From Dimorphilus gyrociliatus (taxonomy: Eukaryota; Annelida; Polychaeta; Dinophilidae), in assembly GCA_904063045.1 (NCBI GenBank), contig CAJFCJ010000018.1:868001-932000 (forward strand): a stretch of DNA of 64,000 nucleotides. The letters are read 5' to 3'. The notes below the pieces were generated by a model. That model did no database searches. It was given only the letters and a program-made list of their open reading frames with translations, and was not told where the DNA came from. Each line of letters opens with the position of its first letter. Position 1 is the first letter of the stretch. A program made the position numbers and the translations under genes. Below, piece by piece: positions 37,950 to 50,837 of the stretch.

Positions 37950-40073
37950 ATGAGCGTCAAGATTGAGGACAAGGATAAAGTTCATCGTGGAAATGCCGAG
38001 GTTTGGAAGTGGATCAAACGAACTGAATCAGAAGCGTCATTGGCCGTTAATTTAGGTTAGAAAATATTCGTTCAATAAATTTGTGATGAATAATTCATTA
38101 AACTAATTTTGTTTAGGCGATGAATTTCAAGTTGGTCTGACTGATCTAGCCGAGGATAAGGAAATAGCAACTAAAGCAGTTGCTTTTGTTGTTAATGCAT
38201 CGAGAAAAGGGATTGTCAAACTTTGTTCTGAAGTTGGATCTATCATGAAAGAAAGGCAAAAGTAAGTTTGTTGCTTTTACAATTTTTCATTCATCGCTAT
38301 CCTCAGCTGATCTTAAATTTCATAAGATTGTAGAATTTAGTGGGTACTAATGTTGTTTTGTATGCAAAACAGCGTAAATCCATTCATTTAAGTTGTTCTT
38401 GAACACTCGGTTTTCTTTTCATTCACAAAAACTGTCAAAAGAGCCGTGAGAGTTTTATTGAAAAGAATCCTTTTTATTTATGAAGAGGGTAGTTGACAAA
38501 AAATGTTGCATAAGATACGACTTTACACCAAATGATTGCGCCAAGGAATGTGAAACTTGCGGTTTTAATGATAGATTTATAAGCTGGAGAAATGCCCAAT
38601 TACGTATGCACAGAAATTCGATCTGTAAACGCATTTATAATTTTGTTTTTGTTATTGGCTTTTTTTTGAATGTTCATATTTACACAGGTTTTTACACAAG
38701 TAAAACTAGTACGAATAAACTTGATATGCTCGTTTAGAGACGTTAAATTATTTTTTTTTCAGATTGGAAAAGAAAATACGATGTCTAAAAATACAAAACT
38801 CTTCCCTACGGCGAGTTCTAGACAATTCTGTTGCCTCAAGTGATTCTTCTAGTCCTGCCCCTCAAAGGTTTATATTTTCAATTGATTTTATGGTCATGTA
38901 GTTTATACAATCGTTATTCGCCTACGCAGTTGCCATACAGATTCAAGATCTAGCCTATGCTGTAATAGATCAGACAGCGGATTTCTTGTCGATTCTCCGT
39001 CTCCCTCGTCTTCATTTAACAGATCACATAGTGTTCCGTCTCCCGTTGACGACAAATCTGTCAGGCCTAATCTACTCACTGTTGAAAATGAGGAAAATCA
39101 TACCAGGGTACACAAAAAGTCATTACCGGAGATTGTATCTTCTCCCGACCAAAATGTTGTTCGAGTAAATGCTAGAAATTTATTAGAAGAAAATTTGGAG
39201 CTTAAGAAAATGTTACATAGAGCCAACCTCGAAATAGAACGCCTTAAAAAATTGTCGAGACGTCGACCATCTAATCAAGAAATCTTTTTCGAAGACGAGT
39301 GTCAGCGTTCTTCTGATTTGGATAGGTAAATAACAAATCTCATTAGGTTACTGTACACATTTTAACTTGTATCTACACCTTCTCCATTCAGTCCGAGAAG
39401 TGACAATAGCTTTGGGGCTGTAGCCAAGCCATTCTCAACAACATATCCCCTCCAACAAACTGGAGCAATATCGACCTGCATTTGCTCTAGTTGTGCTAAA
39501 TTGAAAAATAAGAGTAATAGCTCAATAAGGTAATAATAGATAAATTTGATAAAGTGTTTATTCTATAAGATTTTACCCCTATCATTGTACAGAGATGGAC
39601 CAGTAAAAGTCGGCCAAAGAGTTACACTCAAAGATCAAAGATGGGGCATAGTTAAATACGTTGGCCACTTAGAGGATACCGGTGAGCCAAATCTATTGTT
39701 TATTGGTGTTGAACTAAAAACCACTAGCGGAAAAAATGATGGCACGTTTAAAAATAAACGCTATTTTGATTGTGAACCTGGAACTGGAATATTTGTTTCT
39801 GTTAGCGACATTATTGAAGTAGGAGATGCGACCGCTCAAGCGATACCAATTATACGGCGCTATTCAGCAGACTATGATGATCCTACGGATAGTCCATTTA
39901 AGAATCCTTCTCGGAAGGGCTACTCATTACCAATGGAATCTTCAAAATCCCATCAATTAAAAGTTGAACCTAAGCCTTCGGAGAGCTCACTTAGATTATG
40001 TCAGAGCGATGGCTTAACAAGATCAAAGTCACCTGTTCCCGAAATGCATATTATTGATATGGACCTAAGGTAA
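37950..40073 (+). CDS. CAP-Gly domain protein with unrecognised N-terminal domain
   Basis: Six exons join in frame: 37950-38055, 38117-38271, 38763-38867, 38940-39327, 39392-39529 and 39593-40073, giving about 455 residues. The first ~85 residues form an alpha-helical-looking block (AEVWKWIKRTESEASLAVN, then KEIATKAVAFVVNASRKG) that I cannot assign. A short coiled coil, a Ser-rich stretch with Cys-Cys, and a second coiled coil (RNLLEENLELKKMLHRAN) follow. The CAP-Gly domain is in the last exon: VGQRVTLKDQRWGIVKYVG, then the canonical tubulin/EB-binding SGKNDGTFKNKRYF and GIFV. A Ser/Pro-rich tail ends at 40073. The role is likely microtubule plus-end or tubulin-tail binding, inferred from the CAP-Gly alone. 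Confidence 0.75.
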
Positions 40074-41497
40074 CTTGCATCTGAAAGTTATCCAATTAAA
40101 GATGTTTAACACTTAATTATGACAAAATTTTACTCAGAAATTCTTTAGAAATGTAGACAACTCTTATCACTATTAGAAAATGACAATAGCAGTTTTTGCT
40201 TAATCTGATAAAAAATGAAATCAAATTAGATTTACGTTTAGTAAGGTTGTCTTCTATTCTGAAGGAAATTAAAAATCTGTGCTAAAAATTTGATTAACCA
40301 AACACGAATGTGATATTTCTCGCTGTGATCTTTTGTTATTTAATTTAGTTTTAGAATCTCACAATTTTTTTTTTGCTATCTGTTCTGTTCTACAAGAAAA
40401 CAAATGTTGAAACTCAAATAATAAAATTGTTATAATAAAAAACGAATTAAAAGTTTTGGTTTATTTTATTTTTCTTTTAGTTAAGTAAACTGGTATCTTC
40501 CAAGAATTCTTTTTTTATAAAGAATGTATTTCCTTATATAAATATTTCGATTGTTAGGCTGTTAAAATAAGATTGTAACAAACATAAGATAGAAGAAGAA
40601 AAAGATTGTTAATGGTCAAACATTTCTATCTTTTAACGAGATAGACCGTAAATCTATATATCATTCAAGATTTTCAATACTTCGGTAAATAGTCTAACGA
40701 ATTTTCAAGTGTTCAATAAAAAATCTATAGTACAGCCAAACAAAGCGATTCAGACTACTTTATTTTATCTATAAGTCTTACATTTTTCATTATTTCCTAT
40801 TTATATCAAGTATGTTTTTTTTTTTATTAAAAATGGTAGCCAAATTGCTGTTGATTTACTTTTAAGCCTATATCATAAATGTGATATATGTATAAGGGTA
40901 TATTGATCGTGTTTATTTATCTACTTAACGAGTTGTCTACTAATTAGAATATTGGTTCATTTATAATGTTTTATAATCAGTAGAAATGTTCACGTAAGGT
41001 CATTGTGACCTTAAAATTTTTTTTAAGTTGGCGTTCATCTTAAGTAATCTTAAAATTTTTCTTTCAGCCTAGCTATTTACTATTAGTCAGGCTGAAGCAA
41101 CCTGTCTTATAACAATTTGTATTATTTAGAACAAGTTGTCGTCAAAATTGAAGAAGTATGTGAGAATTCTTTATAGGACAAAAACATGACAAGTGTGTGG
41201 TTTTTGCTTTTTGAAATTGTTTTGCTATTTTATTATGAATAATATTTTGATGAATGATTGAACAATTGGGTTTAAAATCGTAAGATAAAGGATGATTTTT
41301 TCCTATCATATTCTTTATAATATAGAATTCTTAAGAAAATCGTTGTCCAAAAAATAAGTCAACCATTGAGCACATTAAAGGAGTTACACAATTTGAAAAA
41401 CAATTTGAATATTAGCCAATAAGAAACCAAGAAACCAATTAATTTAAAAGTTGATTGGATAAAAATGGAAAAAATACTTTTTTATGAGCGCGAGAAG
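40074..41497. other. Long AT-rich intergenic or 3' UTR region with a perfect AGGTCA inverted repeat
   Basis: About 1.4 kb without supported coding sequence. It probably holds the 3' UTR of the CAP-Gly gene. The one notable site is the palindrome at 40996-41012. Confidence 0.45.
40996..41012. promoter_or_regulatory. Perfect IR3 nuclear-receptor-type palindrome
   Basis: The sequence AAGGTCATTGTGACCTT is a perfect inverted repeat of AGGTCA with a 3-bp spacer, the arrangement of a consensus oestrogen-receptor-type response element. A chance match is possible in 64 kb, so function is only a hypothesis. Confidence 0.35.
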
Positions 41498-41772
41498 AGT
41501 ATAAAAGGGGGTCTAAATTTCTTACAAATTAGTGCTGGTAGAGGATCGTAGCCTTCCGCGCAATTTTCGGTATGGACAACAACTTCAGAAGATTAGCCAC
41601 CTTCTCAAAAGGCCTGTTGGGGTCGACGCCGATACAGCAAGACCACTTGACGCAACCAACATGGACATCAAGATACAGTTTTTTCAAGTGACTTCCTACG
41701 ATACCTCATCCTCCGTACCAGCACTCATCGTCCTACCTTAATCAATCTGCACGCGCGGTAATCGTAATAAAT
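41498..41772 (+). other. Possible TATA-driven mini transcription unit, product unknown
   Basis: A strong TATA box (TATAAAAGGGG, about 41500-41510) is followed some 25-30 bp later by about 220 bp that are distinctly richer in GC than the surroundings, and then by AATAAA at about 41767. Two overlapping frames are open: ATG 41572 gives a 39-residue peptide starting MDNNFRRLATFSKG, and another frame is open across 41532-41741 but its only ATG is near the end. Neither peptide is recognised. It could be a short mRNA, a non-coding RNA or chance. Confidence 0.35.
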
Positions 41773-42069
41773 AACCTTCGGAGTGGTTTCAAAAAAAGCA
41801 AAAATGAATACGGGAACAAAAACAAACAAGGCCAATATTTTTTCATTATCATTATAAGAGCCTTTAACATTTGCCATAAACTTATTAGTTCTTCAATTGT
41901 GTACTTAACTATGTATTTTGTGAATATTTCTGTCAGTTGTTATTTAAATTAAATACAAAAAAAGCATAAAAAAATAAATAATTTAAAATTCAAGTTTGTT
42001 GTAATTTTTAATTTTTTAAAAGAGTTGAATTTTTATTTCTTTAAGCCAAATCAACTTGTTGAATAAATA
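41773..42069. other. AT-rich spacer before the ABCA-like gene
   Basis: About 300 bp of A/T-rich sequence with no open frame or structured element that I can support. Confidence 0.4.
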
Positions 42070-45000
42070 ATGTGGCGTGAATTTCGCATAATTTTTAAGC
42101 TTAAATTAAAGGAAAGACAACGAAGTTGGAAGAAAGGCACAAATTATATTTTAATTACGTCGGAAATAATTGTCCTTTTTCTGTTTTTGTAAGGAAAAAC
42201 TGCAATAGGAATGGATGTTATCTATTTTAATGCTGCTGTTTTTTTTTTCCATAATCGTTTAGTTTAAGAGTTAGATTTGGAGATAATTGGTCAGAAACTA
42301 GAGTTGAGAAAGTTGTAGACGAAGCTATTGAAACATCGTGCTATAGGGCACAATCTTTTGGTTCCTCAAAGCATGTTATATTTTATTCACCGTTGAGTAA
42401 TTCTATAACAAAGTCGATGTCTAATTTAAAATCTCGCTTAGAAGAGTTTGAATGCTTGAATAAAAATTCCTTATTAATCAAGGGTCTCATTAGCTCTAGC
42501 GAGGTAACGAAGAAATTGCAAACTGATGGGAATAGTGAATATCAGACGATTGCCGCAATAACCTTCCCTGATAACTACTCACTTCAAGAAAACTTTCCCG
42601 ACCATATTGTTTATGAACTTCGCCTACCAACAGATCCACTAGGACGTTATGGAGAAAGAAACTGGAATAACAGTTTTATAACACTTCATTCAAAATTTAT
42701 ATCGAGTATCCGTGAGTTATTAAAGAAACGGCTATGGAACGTTTCTTTGCCGAAAGTTAAAAAAATACCTTTTCCTTCAGATAAACAGCAAACATTCGTT
42801 AACTACTTTGCGGAACTGCAAAGATTAATCGATATTTCTCTAATAGAAACAATTTCGGGTAGAAAAAATGCTACAAAAGTTGAATATGAGCTAAAAGTTT
42901 AACAATAGTTATTTTCGTAGCTAAATTCTTAATATTAAAGCTTTTTCCCTTTTTGTTTCTCTCTTCAAGATAACTCAACTTAACAATGGAACAGAGCAGA
43001 ATGATCTGAAATACTTTTATATAATAAGAATTACCTATTATGTAATATTCATATTTTTTATCCTCAAAGAGTATGGAGATAAATATGATGTTACGGAATC
43101 CTTATGTCCACTCTTTATAAGAAGTGGACCATTTTATATCTTTATGGAACATTTCGCCTGCATATTTATCAATTTTGTATCATTATTTTTAACTTTCTTT
43201 TCCGAGATAGTTTTCAATTATGTTTTGAATGATGGAAACTGGTTAATTTTTCATTGTCTCTTCCTATCAGCAATTGTAATGTTTTGCAAGATAGTCGCTT
43301 TGTATTACGTTCAATCTTGTTGTTCATCTGTAATCATTCAATCATCATTTGACCTTTACTGGGCTGGATTTTTCTCATTTTTTTTTACGATTCCATTCCT
43401 TCTTCAATGTTATCCTAATCTAGTATATCTATCTTGTTTTCTATTTCCAAATCAAAATTGGATAATATACAACTCAAAATACTATCAATTCTTATTATTC
43501 AGTAACTATAAATATGCATAAGGAGTTAAGCTCTACGCTGAATATTCATTTCATTTTTTTCGTAGGTAAACTAGACGCAACATTATGGAAAGGTCCATAC
43601 TTCTCTCTAAGTCCTATCATAGTTGTTAATATCATCTTTGGAATTATTATAGTATTGATTATAATATTTAAAAAACCACCCAAAGGTTTAGGAGTGAACC
43701 CTCTGCGTTTATTTCAGGTTTTAAAAGATTTATTATGTATATATAATAATAATAATAAAAAACATATAGAAATCAGCATGGATAAGAGTATTTAAATCAG
43801 TTAATATCTTCTCAAGAAGAAGGATTAAGGTTGATCCTCATAGAAAATTTCTATCCAGTGGTTCATTTTTTAATGAAACAAGAAAGAAAGTAGAAAAATG
43901 CCGAGTTGAATTAATTAACATCAGCCACCAGGATGAAAGCAACGGTACATTAACAAAACATTTGGTTTGTAAACATTTTTATATAAAATAAATCGTTAAC
44001 CTTTAGAGACTTTTTAATTTTAGAACGATGTTAGTTGTATATTTTATCCTAATTTAATTACTTGCATATTAAGCGATTCACCGACTAGTCGATCTCATTT
44101 ATTATTAATTATTTACGGGGTTGTTGCTCACACTTCGGGTACTTGTTTAATTGGAGATTTTCAAATGGGAAGTATAGAAGCCAAAGAATTAGTTGGCTGG
44201 GCTCCTACTTCTCTTAGATCTTGGGAGAAAATGACTATAAAAGAGGCAACTGTTGTATGGTTAACTTGTAGGAATTTAGCTCCATCCAAAATTAATGATA
44301 AAAGACTCGGATTTTATTTCAGATTATTTAAGTAAATAAGATAATCCATTCAACGAGAAATTAACAATCATAAATTCTATTATTTTAGCTTCTTTCCCGA
44401 TGATTATGTAGGATCGTTATCTCCGTCGAGAAGGAGGATGTTACAAACTATGATGGCCTTTTGTACCGATTGTAAAGTAATCTGTTTAGAACAGCCTCAT
44501 ACAAGTTTGACTGTTAGCGATCAGGAAGATTTAACAACAATATTGGATTATTTATCAAAGGGAAGAACAATATTAATTAGCATGGAACCAGATAGCTTAA
44601 TAGAAGAGATAGCTCATAAAGTATTATTATTATATAGGGGAAAAGTTCTTTTCTATGATTCTGTCTATAATTTAAAAATGATGTTGGCTAAATATTTATG
44701 CGTATACATTCATAAGGAAGGAGAGGATTTATTAATTGAAGCCCCTCTTGACGATATAATCCAGGTTAAAATATTCTTTCCTGAAGAAGAAAAAAACACT
44801 GTTTAATATCATCTTATAATACAGACAGATTCCCTAACCGATATAAATACTTCAGTTGAACAAGAACAACCTTTAATAGCTAATTTAACAAAAATTCACG
44901 ATAATATGAATATTATTGGCTACTCTTTAATGTTTTCAGAAAGTAATTTTAAAGAATAAGTTTATTACAAATAAATATTTGTGTTTTTTTTAAAAAAACA

Positions 45001-47923
45001 AATCTTTCAGATGGAAGACAATACATTCCAACATTTTGGAAGATATTTGAAGAGAAATATAAAAATTGTCATATAGAAGTTACTACTGTTAGCTTGGAAC
45101 AGTATTTTACATAGTAATATATACTTTCTTTTACAAAAGTTAACTGTTTTAAATATACCAATAATTTATCAATACTTTTATATTAGTTTATCTTATTGGG
45201 GAACAGAAGTGAATCCATATGTTTCCCTAAGAGAGTTTAAAAGAGATGAAAATGAATTTACTGTAATATTATTTCATTAATTATTGATAATCAATCAATT
45301 TTATATTATCTTTAAAAATATAAAGCTTTTGGGCAAATACGATAAAAATACTAAAAGAAAAATGACATTATTCAAGAAAACTGTTATAAAAATTGGTAGA
45401 ATGAATAACTTAGCTTACAGAAAACCGTTTAAATTGTTATTAATATTCTTTCTATTACCAATTTGTATGGTTATAAGACTAATACCTTTATATAAAGATG
45501 CTAATAAAGTTTCTAGTATTCAATCAATTGTCTATAATATAGATACTTTAAAACTAGGTTGGTTTACTATTTTTTTCCATTTATTGTAACTATATGAACT
45601 TTTAAATAATATATAACAGAATCTTCTATTATACCTCTCTTTTGCTATTCAAACTGTACAAATGGCATTTTAAATAAGACAGCTGAAATTGCCATTGAAT
45701 TATTGAATGAAAATGGTTTATTTTTTGACAATCCAGTATTAGAAAAAGAGATTGATAGTAATATAACTAAAAGTAATGAATCTGTTGTAAGGAAATGCTT
45801 AGACAAAGATTTATATTCAGACTTTAGTTTAACACTTCAAAAAGGTTTTAACAATGACAATACTTTTAAATTCTCATTTCATTATTGCTACCAGTTTTTA
45901 CATGGTAAAAATATTGGAATAAATATTATATCTAACATCCTATTAAGGTTGTTAAGTAAAGATAACAAAAGTATAACAACTATCAATAATCCTTTACCTT
46001 CAAAACAAGTTCAATTTAGATATAATAGCGGCTATATTTTTGATGGATATGTCAATGCCTTTTTCTATTCCGTTGGATTCTCTTCAATATTTTTTATTGT
46101 TAAACGTCCAACTCGTAATTTTTTAAATTTCATCTGAAATTTTAACTTATTCGTTCACTTTTGTCTATTTTTTACAATCAGATATCCTTTCATTGATGGG
46201 TGGTATTTTTATGAGTAATAGAATTGCGGCTGTTGTATTGATACCGAATGTTAGAACGCCTAAATACGAAGCTTTAAATTCACTTATCGCATGGGAAGGA
46301 TTTCTTGAAGCAGTCTCTTGTTTTCCTACTCTTTTCTTTTGTACAGGACTTAAGAAACTTAAATTGAAAATTGAAGTTAGAAGGCAACTTTTGTTAATTT
46401 GGTTATTGTTACCTATTGGGGCTATCCACTCTATTCATCTTATAAGTAGACGTGTTGCCTATCAACTCATATATGTATTGAAATTTATCAGTCCTGTTGC
46501 ATTGGTCCATAATAATTTTGCCTTTTCTAGTCAATTAATAAGAGATATTCTCAATCAATCAGTGGAATGGGAGAGTGCAATCTTAGTTTACAGAGAAATG
46601 ATAATCTCTGATTTGTTCATCTCTCTCTATCAATCTGCGATTTGTTTTATAATATATTTGGTAGTAATTGATTGGGCAATAATAAAAATGAAACTATCAA
46701 AGCTTGGACCAGCACGATTCAACAGTGCTCAATTGTTTAGACGACGCCGTTGGGTCTTGAAAAATTCTGCAGTTCAATTATTGGGAGTAATAGATCAACA
46801 GAAATATTACGACAGTGACTCTGTCCGCCCATTCTTAGATACTGCTGTAAAGTGGGAAAAATTAAAGATTTACTCAAAATTTAATTGGGCAACTGTAAAA
46901 TTAGGCAATGTTTCCATAAATACCACTCCGAGGGTAGACTTGAATTTGAAAGAGGGTGAGAGCATCCTGATCTTCGGTGTTGGAGAAAATTCGGGAAAAT
47001 ATGAACTTTTTGAGACCATAGTTGGTCAACGACGGCTGGCGGGCGAGTCTATTGTCAGAGTTTTCCGAAAGTCAATGTACGATATGGGATTTGATATCTT
47101 TTCATCGATTGGCTATTTACCAGACTCTTCGGAAGGTTGGAATATGGATAAACTATTAACAACTGCTGAAGCTCTATACTGGACTGCAAGACTTCGAAAT
47201 GTTAAAGCAAATGAGACAGATTTCTATTTGTTAAGCCTAATAAATATATTTGGTATATCCAACTGTTTTCATACTTTACTTGTTGAACTTCCAATTGAAC
47301 AAATGCGTCTTGTTCAGATAGCCTGTGCTATTGTCGGTTTACCCAAGATAATTGTTCTAAATGAACCTTTTCTGGGTTTAGGATTAGGAGCCAAGCAAAG
47401 GGTTTTAAGAATTCTCACAGATCTTAAAGAATTAAATCATACAATCATCATAGGATCAACCAGCACTGATGAAGCTGAACAACTTTGCGACCGACTCATA
47501 GTTATGTACGAAGGGACAAATTTAATAACCGGTAAAATAAGGGACGTAAGAAATACTTTTTTACCTGGTCACCACATAACTATTCGATTTAGTACTGAAA
47601 AGTATATTTCTCACATAGCGAAACTGTGGAGTTATCCTTTTGAAGTTATTCGAAAGGGTAAGAATTTGATAGAGCTATATGCTGATAATACGATTCAATT
47701 ATCAGAGATATATGAAAATGTTCAAGTAGGTATTCAGAGCTTCCCGGCAGTTGATATTTATCACTTAGTAACCAGGTATTTAATATCCTATTCAATCGAC
47801 AATTGTTAACTATTACCTTCCTTCAGACCAAGTTTAAGCATGGTAATAGAAGCAGCCGTTGCAATCCTTAGTCAAAATGCAACTAATCAAAATCAGGAAA
47901 TAGAAACTATTCAAAGACGATAA
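42070..47923 (+). CDS. ABCA-subfamily-like membrane protein with degenerate ATPase domains
   Basis: ABCA proteins are full-size lipid exporters with two membrane halves and two ATPase domains. About fourteen exons can be joined in frame from ATG 42070 to the stop at 47921-47923. First half: one TM, a large extracellular loop, a TM bundle (about 42970-43720), then a first NBD. Second half: TM and loop (about 45310-46640) and a second NBD in a long exon (46182 to about 47775). NBD1 keeps the HTSGT-x-L-I-G-D segment typical of ABCA. Its Walker A position reads SDSPTSRSH (44072-44098), the signature LSPSRRR and Walker B ICLEQPH. NBD2 has GVGENSGKYELF at Walker A, LPIEQM at the signature and IIVLNEP at Walker B. 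No frameshift was needed, so it looks like a functional gene rather than a pseudogene. Confidence 0.72.
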
Positions 47924-48092
47924 TTTTTTGATTTTTCACAAGTTTTTGTTTTTTTATGATATTTTTCATCGATTTATTGTGAAAAAAGTTCCTTATTTAT
48001 ACTGTTTTATTTGATGCGTTATTTTCTCTTATTCGTACCCTCTGTAGAAAGATTCACGTTAGTAAATAAGAATAGTACTATAACACAACGAC

Positions 48093-49143
48093 TTACCGAA
48101 CCATCGGTGCAATTGACCAATCATCATTGACCCTCTTGTCAGATAGTATTCTACATCCATCCTTTGTGACAATAGCCACTTGGTACTATAGTTATAGATT
48201 GACCGCTATTATTTCTAAACATGAAAAGCGTTAAAAACAGTATACCTTGTTTAGAGATCTGGCATCTCTGTAATACAATACACGAAAGCATTTTTCCATC
48301 AAATCCAATGCTTGTTGCTCAGTCAAAGGTGGCTTGTGATCAGTAGCTTCTCTCAATAAAGGCTAAAAATGAAAAGCTTATATTCGGCTAATCTCAAAAA
48401 GTTAACTATTTACCAAAGCTATATAGGCACCATAACCGGTCCCGACGGCAGTAGATTCATATGCTGTTCCAATCTTATCAACATATCCGAGAAAACTAAA
48501 ATAAAAATAAATACTACTTCATAATTCTTCAATGAGTACCAAAACTTACGGTTCGTTGTTTTCTAATCCTCCTATAATTGTAGTGTTCCACAATGGATCA
48601 AAGTTGGAACGTTTGCTGTACATGAGCATCCTGAGCCAACTAAATAAACTCTTTGGGGTTAAATTAAAACCATCATCCAAGCATTCTTCAGTAACACTTT
48701 AAAAAAGTAATAAATATCAAAATGAAGCAAAGATGGTTAAATAATAATATCTTACACTTTCTGCTCGATTATTCCCTTAAGATGTTGATAATCTGCGTAA
48801 TCTCCACTGGCCCCCAAAATTGTTGTATCGTTCACTTTCATAACTCGCTCACAACCCCTAAATCTGGCGAGAGAGCCGTATGAACCGAGGTTATCCGCAC
48901 CGATTATCACACCACCGTCAAATTTTACTCCCAAGACAGACGTTCCTGTTACAGTTGGATATCTGAAAAAAAGTTGTGTCACCGATGAGCGATATTACAG
49001 AATATTTGTATTCATCCAAATTTATTAAAGAAGAATTGACAAACTCACAGTGTTCTATTCTTCGCACTTATATTGACGGATACTGTCTTCTGAGGAAAAT
49101 CATGATAGTCCGCTTTGTTAAGGTTTCCTTGAAAATAATTCAT
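48093..49143 (-). CDS. PSMB4: Proteasome subunit beta type-4 (PSMB4, beta7)
   Basis: PSMB4 is a non-catalytic beta-ring subunit of the 20S proteasome. Exon 1 (49143-49049) encodes a propeptide starting [10 protein letters not shown] and joins at Leu/Tyr to [18 protein letters not shown] in the next exon (48965 to about 48756). Other conserved parts: [29 protein letters not shown], a middle exon with [10 protein letters not shown] followed by NPLW in family order, GYVDKIG, and the end [16 protein letters not shown] ... IAPMVR before the stop at 48093-48095. Five to six short introns. The join of exon 1 uses a GTGAGT donor at 49048 and is well supported by frame and by the vertebrate R-T-x-x-P-x-V-T-G-T context. 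Confidence 0.93.
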
Positions 49144-50053
49144 TTCTTGACTGTTTAGACCGACTAACACGAAACGAAAATTGTTCTATGTATGGACATC
49201 GAAGTAATAGCGGGAACCTCTAGTAGTCCATCATTCTCCAGTTCACTTAAAAGAGTCAACAAATATTATCTTTTAAAGAAAAATATTTCTAGTAAAATGA
49301 AATAAACTTCAATTACTCTTCACAAATGTCTAACCGAAAAAGAACAAACTCACTGCGCTGGTTTAATGACTGAAAATAAGATTGTAAAATCACATCAAGC
49401 TAATGTGTAATCTATATTTTCTTAATTAACTATAATCACAAGATAATGTAAAAAAAAACAAAGAATTATGTACGAAAAGTAAGCGAGATTGTCAATTGTC
49501 ACGAAAGAGAATCGTGCGGGGAAAAGAATTTAATGATATAATGTTAATCTGAAGAGCGTTTACCTGTTAAATTCCTGAAATTGACTCCAGTAAATGTACA
49601 AAATCTCATTTAAAACTACTTATTAGATTTTTTTTCGAACTAATTGTAAATCTTGTTATAAGGATCTATATAGATATTTTAACAAAATTTAATATACATA
49701 AATATAAATATAGTCGTCGAGCATGTATTTGGTATATAATATCTTTAATGCTGAATGTGTCTGTTATAGGCTGTAATTTGTTAATAAATCATAAATTAGT
49801 TCAGTATCTGACAGAAAACACCTTTAACTCTGTTAGTTTTAATGACAAAAGTGACATCTTCAGGACTTTTACATCTACTTTATTGTCAGAAAAAATATTC
49901 GCCGAGATCACAATTTCATGTCTAATAAACTTCCGGTAGGGAAATAACAGAAATTCTATAGCCTCTATGGCAAAGAATTAATACAAACCTGAACATAAAC
50001 AAACTAACGCATCAAATTTTTTACTTGAAGAGAAATTTGAAAGAAAATTGAAA
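49144..50053. other. Divergent intergenic region PSMB4/ARL15
   Basis: About 900 bp with two promoters pointing apart. A 63-codon plus-strand frame at 49748-49939 shows no family resemblance and lacks splice context, so no gene is called. Confidence 0.45.
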
Positions 50054-50837
50054 TGCCTTTACTCGAGAGATTACAATTTACATGTGCTATTTGTCGGATT
50101 GCGGCATATACGGTAAATTTCAATTAACGAAGAGTTATTAAAGAATAATTTAAAATCTAATTATTTCAGTTATATCGTCGATTATGCTGTAAGGGCAATC
50201 CTATTCCCAAGAGAGAATTTAATATCACATGCATTGGCTTAGACAATTCAGGAAAAAGTAGTTTATTGACCTTACTATGCGGTGAAGATGATATATCTGA
50301 CATATCGCCAACTACGGGTTTGTTCTATATACAATTAAAGAGTTTAACTTATTTAGTCTTTCAATAGGATTCAATATCAGATGCATTCAAGTTAAGAATT
50401 GCATCTTAAACATTAAAGAAATTGGTGGTGGAGAGAAAGTTAGAGAATTCTGGTCTCATTATTATCAAGGAGCCGAAGGAGTGATCTATTTCGTTGATAG
50501 TAGCGAAACTCAAGAAAATTTGCTACTGTCAAGAGAATATTTAAGAAAGGCTTTGGAGAACAATCATCTAAACTCTTTACCTTGGCTGATTATGTGTAAT
50601 TGCCAAGACAAGCCTGGAGCAAAATCAGTGGAAGAGGTTTTTCCTTGATTTAGTACAAATATGTGACACATTTAATTAATTTTTCAGATCCAACAAATAA
50701 TGGCTCTAGATAAATCGTGTCTGTTTGGAGCTTGCAGTATTAAGAGTGTGCAGGATGCGAGAGAAGCATGCGAACGCCTTATAGAAGAAATGTACAGAAA
50801 TTCTTCGCCTGAAGAAACTGCTCTCAATCAAGTTTAA
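50054..50837 (+). CDS. ARL15: ARL15, ARF-like small GTPase
   Basis: ARL15 is an atypical ARF-family GTPase connected in vertebrates to membrane traffic and magnesium (CNNM) regulation. Four exons: 50054-50112, 50170-50317, 50368-50636, 50688-50837; about 207 residues, as in vertebrates. The diagnostic N-terminal LCCKGNP motif precedes the P loop GLDNSGKSS. Next come TTGFNIRCIQVKN, the ARL15-type atypical switch II EIGGGEKVREFW (not the usual D-x-x-G-Gln), YYQGAEGVIYFVDSS, and the guanine-recognition motif NCQDKPGA. No N-terminal Gly for myristoylation follows the Met. Convergent with PPP6C, about 200 bp apart. Confidence 0.93.

Noticed and set aside
38480-38737. 85-codon plus-strand frame with several Cys residues
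   Set aside because: It lies in the intron between exons 2 and 3 of the CAP-Gly gene, has no clear splice context and no recognised domain; an alternative first exon cannot be excluded.
46182-46195. ATATCCTTTC, similar to a U12 AT-AC donor, in the ABCA-like gene
   Set aside because: It directly follows a CAG acceptor and is read as coding sequence in the long exon; no matching AC acceptor or branch site follows.
49748-49939. 63-codon plus-strand frame between PSMB4 and ARL15
   Set aside because: AT-rich, no homology recognised and no splice partners; probably chance.
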